Origin: Gracilaria gracilis
Lineage: Eukaryota; Rhodophyta; Florideophyceae; Gracilariales; Gracilariaceae
DNA: 64,000 nt
Assembly: GCA_030374805.1 (NCBI GenBank)
Contig: JARGSG010000012.1
Span: 124,001-188,000 of the forward strand
Reading direction: 5' to 3'
In this document: one piece after another, positions 22,111 through 31,429 of the stretch
How positions within the stretch are numbered: the first letter of the stretch is position 1
Layout of the letters: the number at the start of each line of letters is the position of its first letter
Position numbers and translations under genes: made by a program
The notes under the pieces: model-generated
Databases searched by the model: none
Told to the model about the DNA's origin: nothing
What the model saw: only the letters and a program-made list of their open reading frames with translations

Positions 22111-22908
22111 TTCTCTATTTTACAATTTCTAATTCCTAACTTCTAATTTGGTTTAGCTTAATACTGCTGGCCCATGACAGCGGGTCATGTAGGCAGCCGA
22201 TGACGTCATGCCCGTATGAGAGATTGGCGTCGGTGCACCTTTTATATATTGTGGTGCACCTCGCCTTCCCCCTCGGGTATTGTAAAGTCAGGCACCATTA
22301 AGGCAGTAAGTTTACCATTTTGGTCACTTGCTACTCTATTAAAATTCAGGTTTTACCGCGCGTCGACGTCTACTACCGTACACCTCCACCGTTTAGACCA
22401 GTTGTTCCGCCATTTGCCCCGGCGGGGTTTAGGTACCCTACTATCATATTTTTTGTTTTTTTCCTCTTTAGGTGGAGCCCTTGCGCGCTTTTTCTACCAG
22501 GCGGACCGTACATTATATCGGCATTTGTACAACACCAAATGAGCTGCAAACGTACCCATGAAAGGCCGTCAGGTTTAGTGGAAAGCAGCTTGCTTACCGT
22601 TATTTTTAGTTGCTAATAAAACTAATTGCCTCCGGCCTATTTTATTATCTGCAATGTCGTCCTCCGTTTCCGTCAAAATGAGCTACATTTCACTGTTAGA
22701 TGCCCCCGTTGTTGACCTAGAAGCTGCTGGGAGCCTCAGCACGGTCGATTAATTCGTTATTGGTGGCTTCAACGCTTTTGCAGCGGACCCAATGGCTGTC
22801 GCCCGTGGAATCCGCCACGTGTTGCGCTAGGTGCGTGAGGCGCTGACGTGGTCGCCGTAGACCTACGCCATAGGTGCCCGTGACAGTCTGGTACAAAACG
22901 TCAACCAA
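22111..22908. other. No gene; CRE-like and TATA motifs
   Basis: TGACGTCA (22201-22208) is followed by two self-complementary GGTGCACC octamers (22232-22239, 22253-22260) around TTTTATATATT, and later by AATAAA near 22615. It could be a promoter or a solo LTR, but I find no terminal duplication. Short frames at 22216-22616 have no recognisable product. Confidence 0.3.
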
Positions 22909-22910
22909 TA

Positions 22911-23613
22911 TCCCTAATGCTTTTATTGATCACTATAGCGATCCATAGCGGTTTTGGGCAATTTTTTTTGGCTTTAATGATCAGTATAGCGATCAATAGA
23001 GCGCAAAAAGTGGATTTTTGACAGTCTGATATTTGCTAAATTAAAGCTTTATACTTTCTCAAAGTTTTCTATTTATCTTTTTTGGATGTGAAGGCTACCG
23101 TGTAAGTTCAAGAGCTTTTGAAGAGTAGTAAAACCGTATTTAGATCACAAATGACTAACTATATGAGTAAAATGTCCAGAAAAAGATATTATGTATTTAA
23201 AGCTGTACTAGTATCCATTGAATCAGGTAAGTACGGCTCTAGCAACAAAATAGACGATTTAGAGCTATAAAAGACAGTCGTTAAACTTGATAGCAAACTC
23301 TATGTTGTAAATAATTTGTATTACAGTTCATGCCAAACCGTGAAATGCACTTAATTTTTCGAAATTTCCATTGATCATTATAGTGATCAATAGTGGTTCT
23401 GGGTGCCCAAATGTTTCGCTCTAAGAGTGAGAGGTAGTCGAATTGTCCTTACAAAAGTATTGAACCTAACTTCACGACATTCTACGCATAGGTTTAAACA
23501 ATTGTAGAGAACACATTTCGCAAAAAAAAATTAAAAAATTTCAAAAATGGCGAACTACAAAGCTTTTAAAATTGATGATCACTATAGTGATCAATAAATA
23601 TTGGCATTAGGGA
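22911..23613. mobile_element. 703-bp MITE with TA flanks
   Basis: Terminal inverted repeats start TCCCTAATGC (22911) and end GCATTAGGGA (23613), continuing inward to near-identical palindromic blocks; TA flanks both ends (22909-22910, 23614-23615), as expected for Tc1/mariner-type insertion. Inside are four copies of a palindrome TGATCACTATAGTGATCA or close variants (22927, 22978, 23371, 23576). It encodes nothing and is AT-rich. Confidence 0.8.
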
Positions 23614-23615
23614 TA

Positions 23616-24999
23616 TGGAGGCATACGTATGCTGACATCTTAGTTTTTTTCAATAAACTTCTGTGTTCGGTTCATTCTAATCAAAAATTTTGCTCACAAG
23701 AATCGTTTTAGTTTTAGGCCAATGCAAAGGCGTACAACGATGCAACGCCTTCGCTGATGGTCTATTTTTGGGTCGAACTGGCTACAGAACGCAGGTAAGT
23801 TGCGATTGGTAGATTGAGAAGAGTAGTGAATAGACGGAAAACTTTAAAACATGATGAGTAGACTTTACTGATGGAGGCGACTCACAGCTAGCTATTTAAG
23901 GTGTCCTTGAACCGATTCCAGGTCGTGAGGATATCGATAAGGTCCTCTGCGGTTATCGCAGATGGGCACCAAGTGTATCGCCTGCGGCGATACGCGCGGT
24001 CGATATGCGACAGGCGAGGATATCGCTCAGGCTCGCGTTCGCTCGCTGAGCATCACTTGCAGAGCCTCATCGCCATTGGCTTTTTCATCAATCAATTTTT
24101 GCGAACGCACGTGACGTACGTCGTGCGCCTTTCGTACCTCTTTATCTACCTTCAATGCATCCTCGAGGAGAAAAGGGTTCAAAAAAACACAATTCTTGAT
24201 TGTTATAGTTCACGAGTGAAGCTCCGTAGAGTTGAGGCAAAACAGAAAAGATGGTGACCGCAATCTTTAAGGAACAAACGACAAATATATTCCGGTTGCC
24301 ACATCTGTGCCCAGCTTTTGATTTCTAAGTGTGTTGTGGTTGCATTCGAAACTTTGAGCAGAACAAGAGAGCAAGGGTAACCCTCTTTGGTCTACAAAAG
24401 AGATAGGAAATTGGACGAACCCCAGCCACAAGAGTAGCCGAAATTGTGTTCAATGATGATCATCTTCTGGCTCCGATTAGTTTCCCAAGAAATCTGTTGA
24501 AGAGAATCTAGAATAACACATCGATTTGATTGTAAAAGCAATAGAAACGTCTACCAAGTACTTGAAAAAGATGTGGAAGCTCATCACGTTCAGACAGGAT
24601 TATGGATGCCATCATCAAAACACATCCAAATTACTGCTGTTTAAGATGTTGTGCTCAATTTGATTTCAAAGGTATCTACTGTAGAAGATAATTTGTTTTA
24701 GCCGACGTGTTGGCGACGCCGGCGATCGACGGTAAATGCTCTCTGCGTCTCAAACCGAGTGTCGAACTTTGGAAGAGAAGTCCGTCCGCATCCTCGCTGC
24801 CTCAAACCGAGTCCATCGAAGTGCCAAATGTTTCCCTTTTCTCACCCTCCCTACCCTAGTGCTAGGTACAGCCCGCTCTTCTAAGATTGTAGCTGTGAGC
24901 CTGTGGTACAGATCGTTTACTCGATGTGGAGCTGATACTTCACATTTAATCCTTTCTCCTAAACTCAGTTGAGGTAAAAAATCAGAAACTCAGTTCATC
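23616..24999. other. No gene seen
   Basis: AT-rich sequence; the 118-codon frame at 23901-24257 and the 78-codon frame at 24736-24972 show no domain, bias or homologue. The segment 23928-24055 contains several GATATCG/CGCGATA-like complementary runs. Confidence 0.45.
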
Positions 25000-25539
25000 C
25001 TACCTCCCGAATCCACAAGAAAGTCCCCCGGTGGGTATTAAACCTCTGAGCAACGTTCTGCTGCCCGCAAAGTCTTGGGTTCTCAAAACTCGACTCGGTG
25101 GTCGACATGTAAATCTTGTCTTTCTCTGAGGCCTGTTGTATTCCGAATATAATTGGCACGAAACCGAGGACGCCTCGTTTTCGAAATCGAAAACTTCCCT
25201 GCACAGGTTCGGGATCGCCTCTGTGGGAAACCTAGACGTCCCTGACATTGAATAGTTCGAGTCTATCTCTGGCAAAACAGTTGAACAGTTACTCGCTACG
25301 TAATTTCCCGAAGAGAATTCTGCCTTGAGCACAATGACATATGGAGTTTGACGAGCGTACGGTTTGTAGGTTCCCTTTGTGCAGTTGTAACAAGCGCGGT
25401 CTTCGCCAAGACAAACATCCACTTTGTCGCTTTCACACGTTATGTAAACTGAATGTATTGATTGGTCGGGAAGAAGGGCCGACGCCAAGCATGGAACCGT
25501 CAATGCAGTGATAACAAGCAATGAAAGCAGGCGTAACAT
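25000..25539 (-). CDS. Small secreted Cys-containing protein
   Basis: 179 residues from ATG 25539. The N-terminus is a clear signal peptide (LLSLLVITALTVPCLASA, cleavage near residue 21). The mature part has C-x8-C-x7-C-x2-C (CESDKVDVCLGEDRACYNC) plus further cysteines and two N-glycosylation sites (NCT, NCS), suggesting an extracellular disulfide-bonded protein. A TATA box (TATATAT, 25656-25665) lies about 120 bp upstream. A second minus-strand frame overlapping the 3' end (24995-25204) is also protein-like, so a frameshift near the C-terminus is possible. Family not recognised. Confidence 0.6.
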   Translation of the reverse strand: MLRLLSLLVITALTVPCLASALLPDQSIHSVYITCESDKVDVCLGEDRACYNCTKGTYKPYARQTPYVIVLKAEFSSGNYVASNCSTVLPEIDSNYSMSGTSRFPTEAIPNLCREVFDFENEASSVSCQLYSEYNRPQRKTRFTCRPPSRVLRTQDFAGSRTLLRGLIPTGGLSCGFGR

Positions 25540-25655
25540 AGTGCCTGAGATATGAGATTTTTGCTGGTACGGAGATGTTGTTGCGAGTAGCTCGGTAGAC
25601 CGGAAATCATGTGAGAGAAGACGACAAGATTATCAGAAGAAGATGTGCCGGCTCA

Positions 25656-25665
25656 ATATATAGCT
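25656..25665 (-). promoter_or_regulatory. TATA box of the small secreted protein
   Basis: Minus-strand TATATAT about 120 bp before ATG 25539. Confidence 0.5.
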
Positions 25666-25869
25666 CACGCTTGGGGTCAGTTTATATTGACGAGAAACAA
25701 GAATAGCTCCCCTAAAACCAACAATGCAAAAGGGCTGTTGTGTAATCCATGTTTAAGGAGGTGTACAACCGTAAGGAGAACTCCGAAAGCCGTTCCTCCT
25801 GCCAAAAGCATTCTGATGTGTTGTTGGATAATGAGCCATATTGTTGGCCGTGTGAAATTTTGACTTCCA

Positions 25870-26670
25870 GCAACGGTACAGGTACTGTAGCGTTTTAACC
25901 CTTATCATACCAACGGTAACGTTCCCTCACACAAGCACACACCTCTTGTTGCAGCAAATAACCTGGAAAGCACCTGAGCAGATTCAGTTAACTTTATGCT
26001 GTACGAAGGTAGATAGTTGCAATGGATAAGTTTAGTCAGCGCTTCAAAACGCTGTTAGCTATCATACGCGCAGCAAGTCGGCACGAGAACTGTTTTGGTT
26101 GGTGTTCGCGCCAGGTCTGGGGCGGTGTGCTTTGTTGCCTCTTCGAAAGGCTTTGTTGCCTCAACAGCAGTGCATGTTCTTGGATTGGAAGTGCATCCAA
26201 ATGGGGCCTGATTTGGATCTGTCTTAGTTCGGTTGGAATCGAAAAAATCTAAATTCATTTCAATTGGATTTGGTACCAACGGTACTGGTGGCTGGGTCAA
26301 AATGGCATTCCAATCCAAATAGGAAATTGGATTGGATTTTTGGCTGCTGGTGGAGATGCTCTAACATTATTGGTTACGTATTCTACTCGTCTCTGATTTG
26401 CTTGGAAGGAGGTGCCGAGCAGAAACAAGCTGTCTTCATAGGCTTGGTAAAGATATGCTTGCTGGCATGTCATTGTGGACAAGCATTCAAGGTTGGAGCC
26501 AAAGAAGCGGCACGATGTTGCATGATTCACCTGCTCGTTCTACTGTCGTAGCTTTGTTGATAGTATTTTAGGGGAGTTTGCGTCAGACGCATTGAAAACT
26601 TGTGAGCCCAACTTTTTGCCTTGAGTCAGGTGTTTCGCTCAAAAAGGTGTCTTCGAATCGCGATCCATTC
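25870..26670. other. No gene seen
   Basis: Short frames on both strands (26022-26551) without recognisable domains. Repeated ATTGGATT/AATCCAAT-type runs at 26170-26340 suggest a worn repeat. Confidence 0.35.
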
Positions 26671-26764
26671 TCTCTCTCTCTCATTTATAGGCACATGTAG
26701 CTTAATTACAACTAAATGTAGTGCGTTTCTGGTTAAAGAAGCGCTCTCTCACTAGGAAGGCCAG
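26671..26764 (-). mobile_element. LINE 3' tail
   Basis: 94 bp identical, except for one base, to 45735-45828, where the same sequence is the last codons and tail of a LINE-type ORF2 remnant. In the element's orientation it ends in a (GA)n run. Confidence 0.65.
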
Positions 26765-26946
26765 ATGATACATTCTGGAGGTATCGGAGATAGTGAACAA
26801 GTGTTCAAGAAATACGCAACACAAAGACTGTCTGATGCACATCGCACCGATCACAATTAATTGGGTTCAACTCATGTAAGATTATGAATCATGTCACTCT
26901 CCTGATCACCCTTGCTTCACCACACGCACGTGTGGTGAAGAGGGTT

Positions 26947-28032
26947 TCATGCGCCACTTCCACCCTGCTCTGAGTTCGGCGAACATGATATCAACACGAA
27001 CCGATTCCCCTCCAAGTCGGCAGTGGACACTACGGGGTTTTCATCGCCTCGAATGTCTTTGTCCATAACAGCTCTCTGGGCCCAGTGTAATGGATTGCTC
27101 ATATTGAAGAAATTGTGAGAGCGAAATAGCAATGAAACTGTGAACATCAGCAAAGTTGTTATCCAGACCCCCACCATCACGTAGATGAGTGCTGAGCTCA
27201 CTTCTGTAGCGTCGACCTGTTCTTTAAAACGGCACATCCCTTCTCCATCCGTGCTGAACACCTTGCGACGCAGCTCTACTTCGTCTATTTCACCCTTGGA
27301 CAGATGAAACACAGCCCTCGATGCAAACTCTCGTTCTCTTCCAGAAACATCAAAGAACACATCCGTATGCCACATTTCGATGCTTTCAAATTTATCAGTG
27401 ACACTGTTTAGGTCACTTCGTGTTAGTAACTCTGAGAAGGTAACTCGATTTCCTTTTCGATAAGAAAATGAACAGAGTTCTATTTCTATTTCTTCCTCTT
27501 GGGGATTTATTATCCGAACTGACGTGCATTCCACAACGTGATCTTCCGGTAGCGATTCATCGAAGTGAGTCTCGCGATCAAAGGAGTAAAGCTTTTCCGA
27601 GCACTGCACGACGAATCCTTCATCCTCAAACAAATTTCCTCCATTCTGCCAGATCTTGGTTTCATCTGCGTCAAGACATGAATGAACAATGGGACTGAAG
27701 CGAAAGGTTGTACTCGTGAAGTTTTCTCGCCCGTCGTTGGAGGCCAGAAACCTGCAAGGCTCTGCCTCCCCCTTTCTCTCGATAAGAGTTGGGCCGCTGT
27801 AGAATGAGCTCAAAATCTCAACGATGATAAAAATGGAGATTGTTGTGAAGCCCACTAACTTTGTACGATTCAAATGGCGGCGTACTGTGAGACTTTTTCC
27901 TTTCTGAAGCGCCTTGCATTCGCAGAAGCAGTTCCAGTTGAGTACCGCAAGCAAGAAAACAATCTCAGAGGCGGCAGAGATGAATGAGATGAAAAGACTG
28001 ACATACTGCGACTTTAGGGGAATTACAATCAT
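26947..28032 (-). CDS. 361-residue membrane protein, paralogue A
   Basis: Intact 361-residue frame from ATG 28032. Hydrophobic segments at about residues 8-30 and 55-76 are followed by a roughly 200-residue region with Cys residues and an N-glycosylation site, and a third membrane segment near residue 285 (ALIYVMVGVWITTLLMFTVS), then a short cytoplasmic tail with LHWAQ and ENPVVS. This predicts a three-pass membrane protein with a large extracytosolic domain. The divergent neighbour at 28679 has the same length and the same landmarks (LKSQYVSL, FISAASE, MWHTDV/VWHTDV, VFSTDGEGMC/VFTADGEGMC). No family known to me. A TATA box lies about 70 bp upstream. Confidence 0.85.
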   Translation of the reverse strand: MIVIPLKSQYVSLFISFISAASEIVFLLAVLNWNCFCECKALQKGKSLTVRRHLNRTKLVGFTTISIFIIVEILSSFYSGPTLIERKGEAEPCRFLASNDGRENFTSTTFRFSPIVHSCLDADETKIWQNGGNLFEDEGFVVQCSEKLYSFDRETHFDESLPEDHVVECTSVRIINPQEEEIEIELCSFSYRKGNRVTFSELLTRSDLNSVTDKFESIEMWHTDVFFDVSGREREFASRAVFHLSKGEIDEVELRRKVFSTDGEGMCRFKEQVDATEVSSALIYVMVGVWITTLLMFTVSLLFRSHNFFNMSNPLHWAQRAVMDKDIRGDENPVVSTADLEGNRFVLISCSPNSEQGGSGA

Positions 28033-28100
28033 GTTGAATGCAGAACCGAGGAAGAACCATGATCAGGACTTTGGGTCTGGCTTGCTCTTCCCTGCTACAA

Positions 28101-28107
28101 CTATATA
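28101..28107 (-). promoter_or_regulatory. TATA box of paralogue A
   Basis: Minus-strand TATATAG about 70 bp upstream of ATG 28032. Confidence 0.55.
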
Positions 28108-28204
28108 CTCGTGCATGGATGTCTCTAACAAGGACTGTGTTCTATTCCGCCGACAATAAGACATCAGGATCTTCACAACGGTACTCGCTATCTTTGGAAG
28201 TAGT

Positions 28205-28360
28205 AAATAAGGGTTATCAACTGGCACGAGAGTGCGATATGAGCGGCTCCGAGGGATGTGTTATGTTCTTTTTTTGTTATTTTCCCTCGGTTCCGCCCCG
28301 GGAGAATAACAATCCCTCGGGCTCATATCGCACTCTCGTGCCAGTTGATAACCCTTATTT
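28205..28360. mobile_element. 156-bp foldback MITE between paralogues
   Basis: Perfect 40-bp inverted repeats at 28205-28244 and 28321-28360 (AAATAAGGGTTATCAACTGG ... outward), extended inward by imperfect pairing of CCGAGGGAT with ATCCCTCGG. No coding capacity. It sits in the shared upstream region of two divergent genes. Confidence 0.85.
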
Positions 28361-28370
28361 GTCTCATCAG

Positions 28371-28445
28371 TTCTTGGCCCCCGTTGGAGATCCGTCTGCG
28401 TTCTCATTTCGCTCCGTCCACGCGAGAGTGGATCGGAGACAGGCA
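28371..28445. repeat. Dispersed repeat, copy 1
   Basis: Similar in inverted orientation to 42853-42930: GTTGGAGATCCGTCTGCG, CTCATTTCGCTCCG and GTGGATCGGAGACAGG have clear counterparts there. Both translate to a VGDxSxxSFRSxHxRVDR-like peptide, so this may be a fragment of a retroelement ORF. Confidence 0.5.
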
Positions 28446-28581
28446 CACCACGTGAAGGCGAGATGCACGTGTATTCTCGTGCTTTGTTCTACTGGTGCAT
28501 CATACCCAAGGATGCAGTAAGTGAACCAGACATTGCAGGCATTGTATTATTTCTTCCTTGACGGGAGTAATCTCTTCGCTC

Positions 28582-28588
28582 TATATAT
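28582..28588 (+). promoter_or_regulatory. TATA box of paralogue B
   Basis: TATATAT, 97 bp before ATG 28679. Confidence 0.55.
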
Positions 28589-28678
28589 CTTGAGAAAGGT
28601 CGCATGTAATGATCAAGAACTTCGCTTCAAATCTTCCTTCTTGACTTTAGCTTCCTCTCCTTCTCTTTTCCAGTCTAT

Positions 28679-29764
28679 ATGGCGGTTATCCAACTCAAGT
28701 CACAGTATGTCAGTCTCATCGTCATATTTATCTCTGCCGCCTCCGAATTCGCCCTCTCATTCGCCGCACTACGTTGGAATTGTGTTTTCGAGAATAAAAC
28801 GCTTCAAAAACGCGGATCTATCAACGTGCGGAACCATCAAACGCGCACCAGGCTGCTAATAGCTGCAACTACCGCTGTTTTCATCATCATCGAAGTCCTC
28901 TTCTCGCACTACAGCGAGCCTACTACCACGGAGAGGTGGGAGAAAAAGAATTGCACTTTTCTCAGTTCTAGAAGGGAAGGAGGACAAGGCTTCACTAATT
29001 TGACATCTATGTCGAGTATCATTTTGCTTCGATGCCTTGAAACAGAAGGAACTGTGATAAAACAAAGTGCAGGGAATCTGTTCCGCGACGCTGAACAGAT
29101 TGTCACTCAATGCTCGGATTTGTTGTACTCGTTTTCGACCGACAATGCCCCGAAAGAATCCCTGCCTGCAGCTGATTACTTTAAAGAGTGTGTCCTCTAT
29201 CCCGAGCAAGCTGCACCTGAGAACCAAACAGAAGCTTGTGTGTTCTTATATACAAATGGACCAAAGGTGACCTTCACGTACTTCGTTAATAGTTCGGAAG
29301 TGTCGTTGGCAACTGACAAGAAAATACCATTAGTAGTTTGGCACACCGATGTCTACTTCAACTTTACTGGACTGGAAAACGAGTTCGCAAAGAGGGCAGC
29401 GATCATGTTCTTTGATTCAATTCCACATCCCATCACGTTACGCCGAGAAGTGTTCACTGCGGACGGTGAAGGTATGTGTGATTTCAAGAATCGTGACGAT
29501 GCTACGATTGTGCCAGACGGATTTATGTATGCATTCTTAACGATATCAGCTCTATGCTTACTGTCGGTGGTACCGAGTTTATACTTCAGCTCTCACATAT
29601 GCTTTGACATTAGTAATCCTTTGCATTGGCCACAGAAAACTGTTCCGCGTGAAAGCTTCCTTGGCTGCGAGAATCCCGTAGTTTCTAGGTTGCACTTGGC
29701 GGAAGAAATGTTTGTGGTTTCGTCCGATCTGGCGAAACCGCGCAGTGTACGATGGAGGCCTTAA
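28679..29764 (+). CDS. 361-residue membrane protein, paralogue B
   Basis: Intact frame from ATG 28679, 361 residues. Same architecture as the head-to-head gene at 26947: membrane segments near residues 8-30 and 57-76, a large extracytosolic domain with cysteines and N-glycosylation sites (NLT, NSS, NFT), a third membrane span near 285-310 (FLTISALCLLSVVPSLYFSS) and a short tail containing LHWPQ and ENPVVS. The two have diverged widely in the extracytosolic domain while the ends stay similar, as in surface proteins under diversifying pressure. Function unknown; local inverted duplication is the simplest origin. Confidence 0.85.
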   Translation: MAVIQLKSQYVSLIVIFISAASEFALSFAALRWNCVFENKTLQKRGSINVRNHQTRTRLLIAATTAVFIIIEVLFSHYSEPTTTERWEKKNCTFLSSRREGGQGFTNLTSMSSIILLRCLETEGTVIKQSAGNLFRDAEQIVTQCSDLLYSFSTDNAPKESLPAADYFKECVLYPEQAAPENQTEACVFLYTNGPKVTFTYFVNSSEVSLATDKKIPLVVWHTDVYFNFTGLENEFAKRAAIMFFDSIPHPITLRREVFTADGEGMCDFKNRDDATIVPDGFMYAFLTISALCLLSVVPSLYFSSHICFDISNPLHWPQKTVPRESFLGCENPVVSRLHLAEEMFVVSSDLAKPRSVRWRP

Positions 29765-29882
29765 TTACTGTTTCACAACTTCAGAAAACAAAATGACAGA
29801 ATTTGGGATCCCTACAACAATACACCTTACGCTTTCCGAGCCATCTAAAATCAATCAATACGGGCGAATGTTGGGTAACTTA

Positions 29883-29960
29883 GATACCGTTGGTAAAGTT
29901 AGCTACCAACGGACCGTTGGCAACGGTATCCATACGTATGGAGTCCATACATGTATGGAC
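29883..29960. repeat. Cluster of palindromes
   Basis: GATACCGTTG (29883-29892) pairs with CAACGGTATC (29921-29930); directly after come two perfect palindromes, CCATACGTATGG (29930-29941) and GTCCATACATGTATGGAC (29943-29960). The motif TACCGTTGGTA recurs elsewhere (about 4538, 55801). Possibly the relic of a foldback element; no function known. Confidence 0.5.
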
Positions 29961-30138
29961 ACACGCTGGTCCTACGCCTCGAACGAACCGTCCTTCAGCT
30001 GACAGCCGCAGCCGTGAACCGGCGACGCTGGACGCTGTCCACCCGGGCACACGCAACTGCCTGGCCTCGATCAACGACCATTTCAAATACCTTAAATAAA
30101 GGCCGCGTTCGTTCGTTCGATCCCCACCGCAGACCAGG

Positions 30139-31140
30139 ATGCAAACCACTCCACGCTTCCCAACGCATGGCCCGTTCGCGTCCGTAACGCTACACTTCGA
30201 TGGCAGTGCCTCCGGAAACGACGACTCAAACATCTCCGGCAGCGGGTCCGTAGCGCACATCACCCACCACGATGGAAGCACACACACCCTTTCAACTTCC
30301 TACCCTCTGGGAACCGTCACCAGCAACGAAGCCGAGTACATCGGCCTCATCCACGGTCTGCGCTCCCTTCTGGCCTACCTGCACTTAAAACGCATCCGCT
30401 ACTCCTTTGTCACTCTGGAGATTCGCGGCGACAGCCAGCTCGTCATCAACCAGCTCAATGGCCGCAGCCGTGTTTCAGCCGCCAATTTGCAGCCGCTCTT
30501 CGCGCTGGCCAGAAGTCTGGCCGACCGTTTTCTGCAGGTCGCCTGCATCCACTGTCCCCGCTCACAGAATAAGCGCGCCGATCAACTTGCAAGAATCGCC
30601 AGAACAGAGCAGAGCCCCCCGCGCACCAGGGCAGTGTACTACCCCAGTCTATGCTTCACGTTACCCGTAAGCATTCTCGGAAACCAAACCCTGGCTTCAA
30701 CCGACATACTCACGTCCGGAAATGATCCCAACAACTACATCGACGCTCGCTACCTACGATCGCTCCCCAATGGAAAGGCTATCTATCTTAACATGCGTTC
30801 TGTCTTGCCGCTGTCGCTGCTTATAGCCAAGACAGATATGACCATTCTCGGCTCTGTCAGTCTGAGTATGCGAGTGGAGTGGTCGAATGCGGAGCCGGAC
30901 TCTACCACTGCTGAGTTTCTGGTTGTACATCGTTTGCCGGTGCCTGTACATGTTTCGATGCACCACCCGCGCATACCGGAGAGTCCGCCTACTGGGATTA
31001 GTTCGGCAGATTGTCCGTCGTTTAAGGCGGAAAGCTTTCCGGAACGGTTTGCCACACATGAATATTGGCATTCGAACACTATTTTCATTGGGTCGGCGTT
31101 GACTAGCGGAACTAAATTAGACGAAGAAGACGACACTTGA
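30139..31140 (+). CDS. RNase H-like domain protein
   Basis: 333 residues from ATG 30139. Residues about 15-155 form an RNase HI-type fold (RVT_3 class): FDGSASG carries the first catalytic Asp, NEAEYIGLIHGL the Glu, RGDSQLVINQL the second Asp, and NKRADQLA the last Asp. All four acidic residues are present, so RNA/DNA-hybrid cleavage is plausible. The C-terminal 170 residues match nothing I recognise. There is no reverse transcriptase or integrase nearby and the frame is intact, so this looks like a host gene of the plant/prokaryote stand-alone type rather than a retroelement fragment, although recruitment from one cannot be excluded. Confidence 0.8.
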   Translation: MQTTPRFPTHGPFASVTLHFDGSASGNDDSNISGSGSVAHITHHDGSTHTLSTSYPLGTVTSNEAEYIGLIHGLRSLLAYLHLKRIRYSFVTLEIRGDSQLVINQLNGRSRVSAANLQPLFALARSLADRFLQVACIHCPRSQNKRADQLARIARTEQSPPRTRAVYYPSLCFTLPVSILGNQTLASTDILTSGNDPNNYIDARYLRSLPNGKAIYLNMRSVLPLSLLIAKTDMTILGSVSLSMRVEWSNAEPDSTTAEFLVVHRLPVPVHVSMHHPRIPESPPTGISSADCPSFKAESFPERFATHEYWHSNTIFIGSALTSGTKLDEEDDT

Positions 31141-31429
31141 CGGTTTGGGAAGTTAAGTCTATAATGTAGTTACACAGTACGATAATTGTATCTTCATGGC
31201 AAGCTCATCTTTTGCTATGCCACATTCTTCTGCTTACTTCACCTCACGTACAGAGCTACTCTCACGTTCTCATTGGCTCTAAAGCTAAATCAATTGCTGT
31301 ACTCTTTCCTTGAATCGTTGCAATAAGTTTACCATGTGGTCCCACAAAATGTGATTGCTCGCATACCAATAGTTGTAACCCTATTGCCCGAAACCTTGGT
31401 ACTTTCTGTTGTCAGACATGAGTCCCTCA

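Noticed and set aside
23901-24257. 118-codon plus-strand frame
   Set aside because: No domain, no promoter, composition unlike neighbouring genes.
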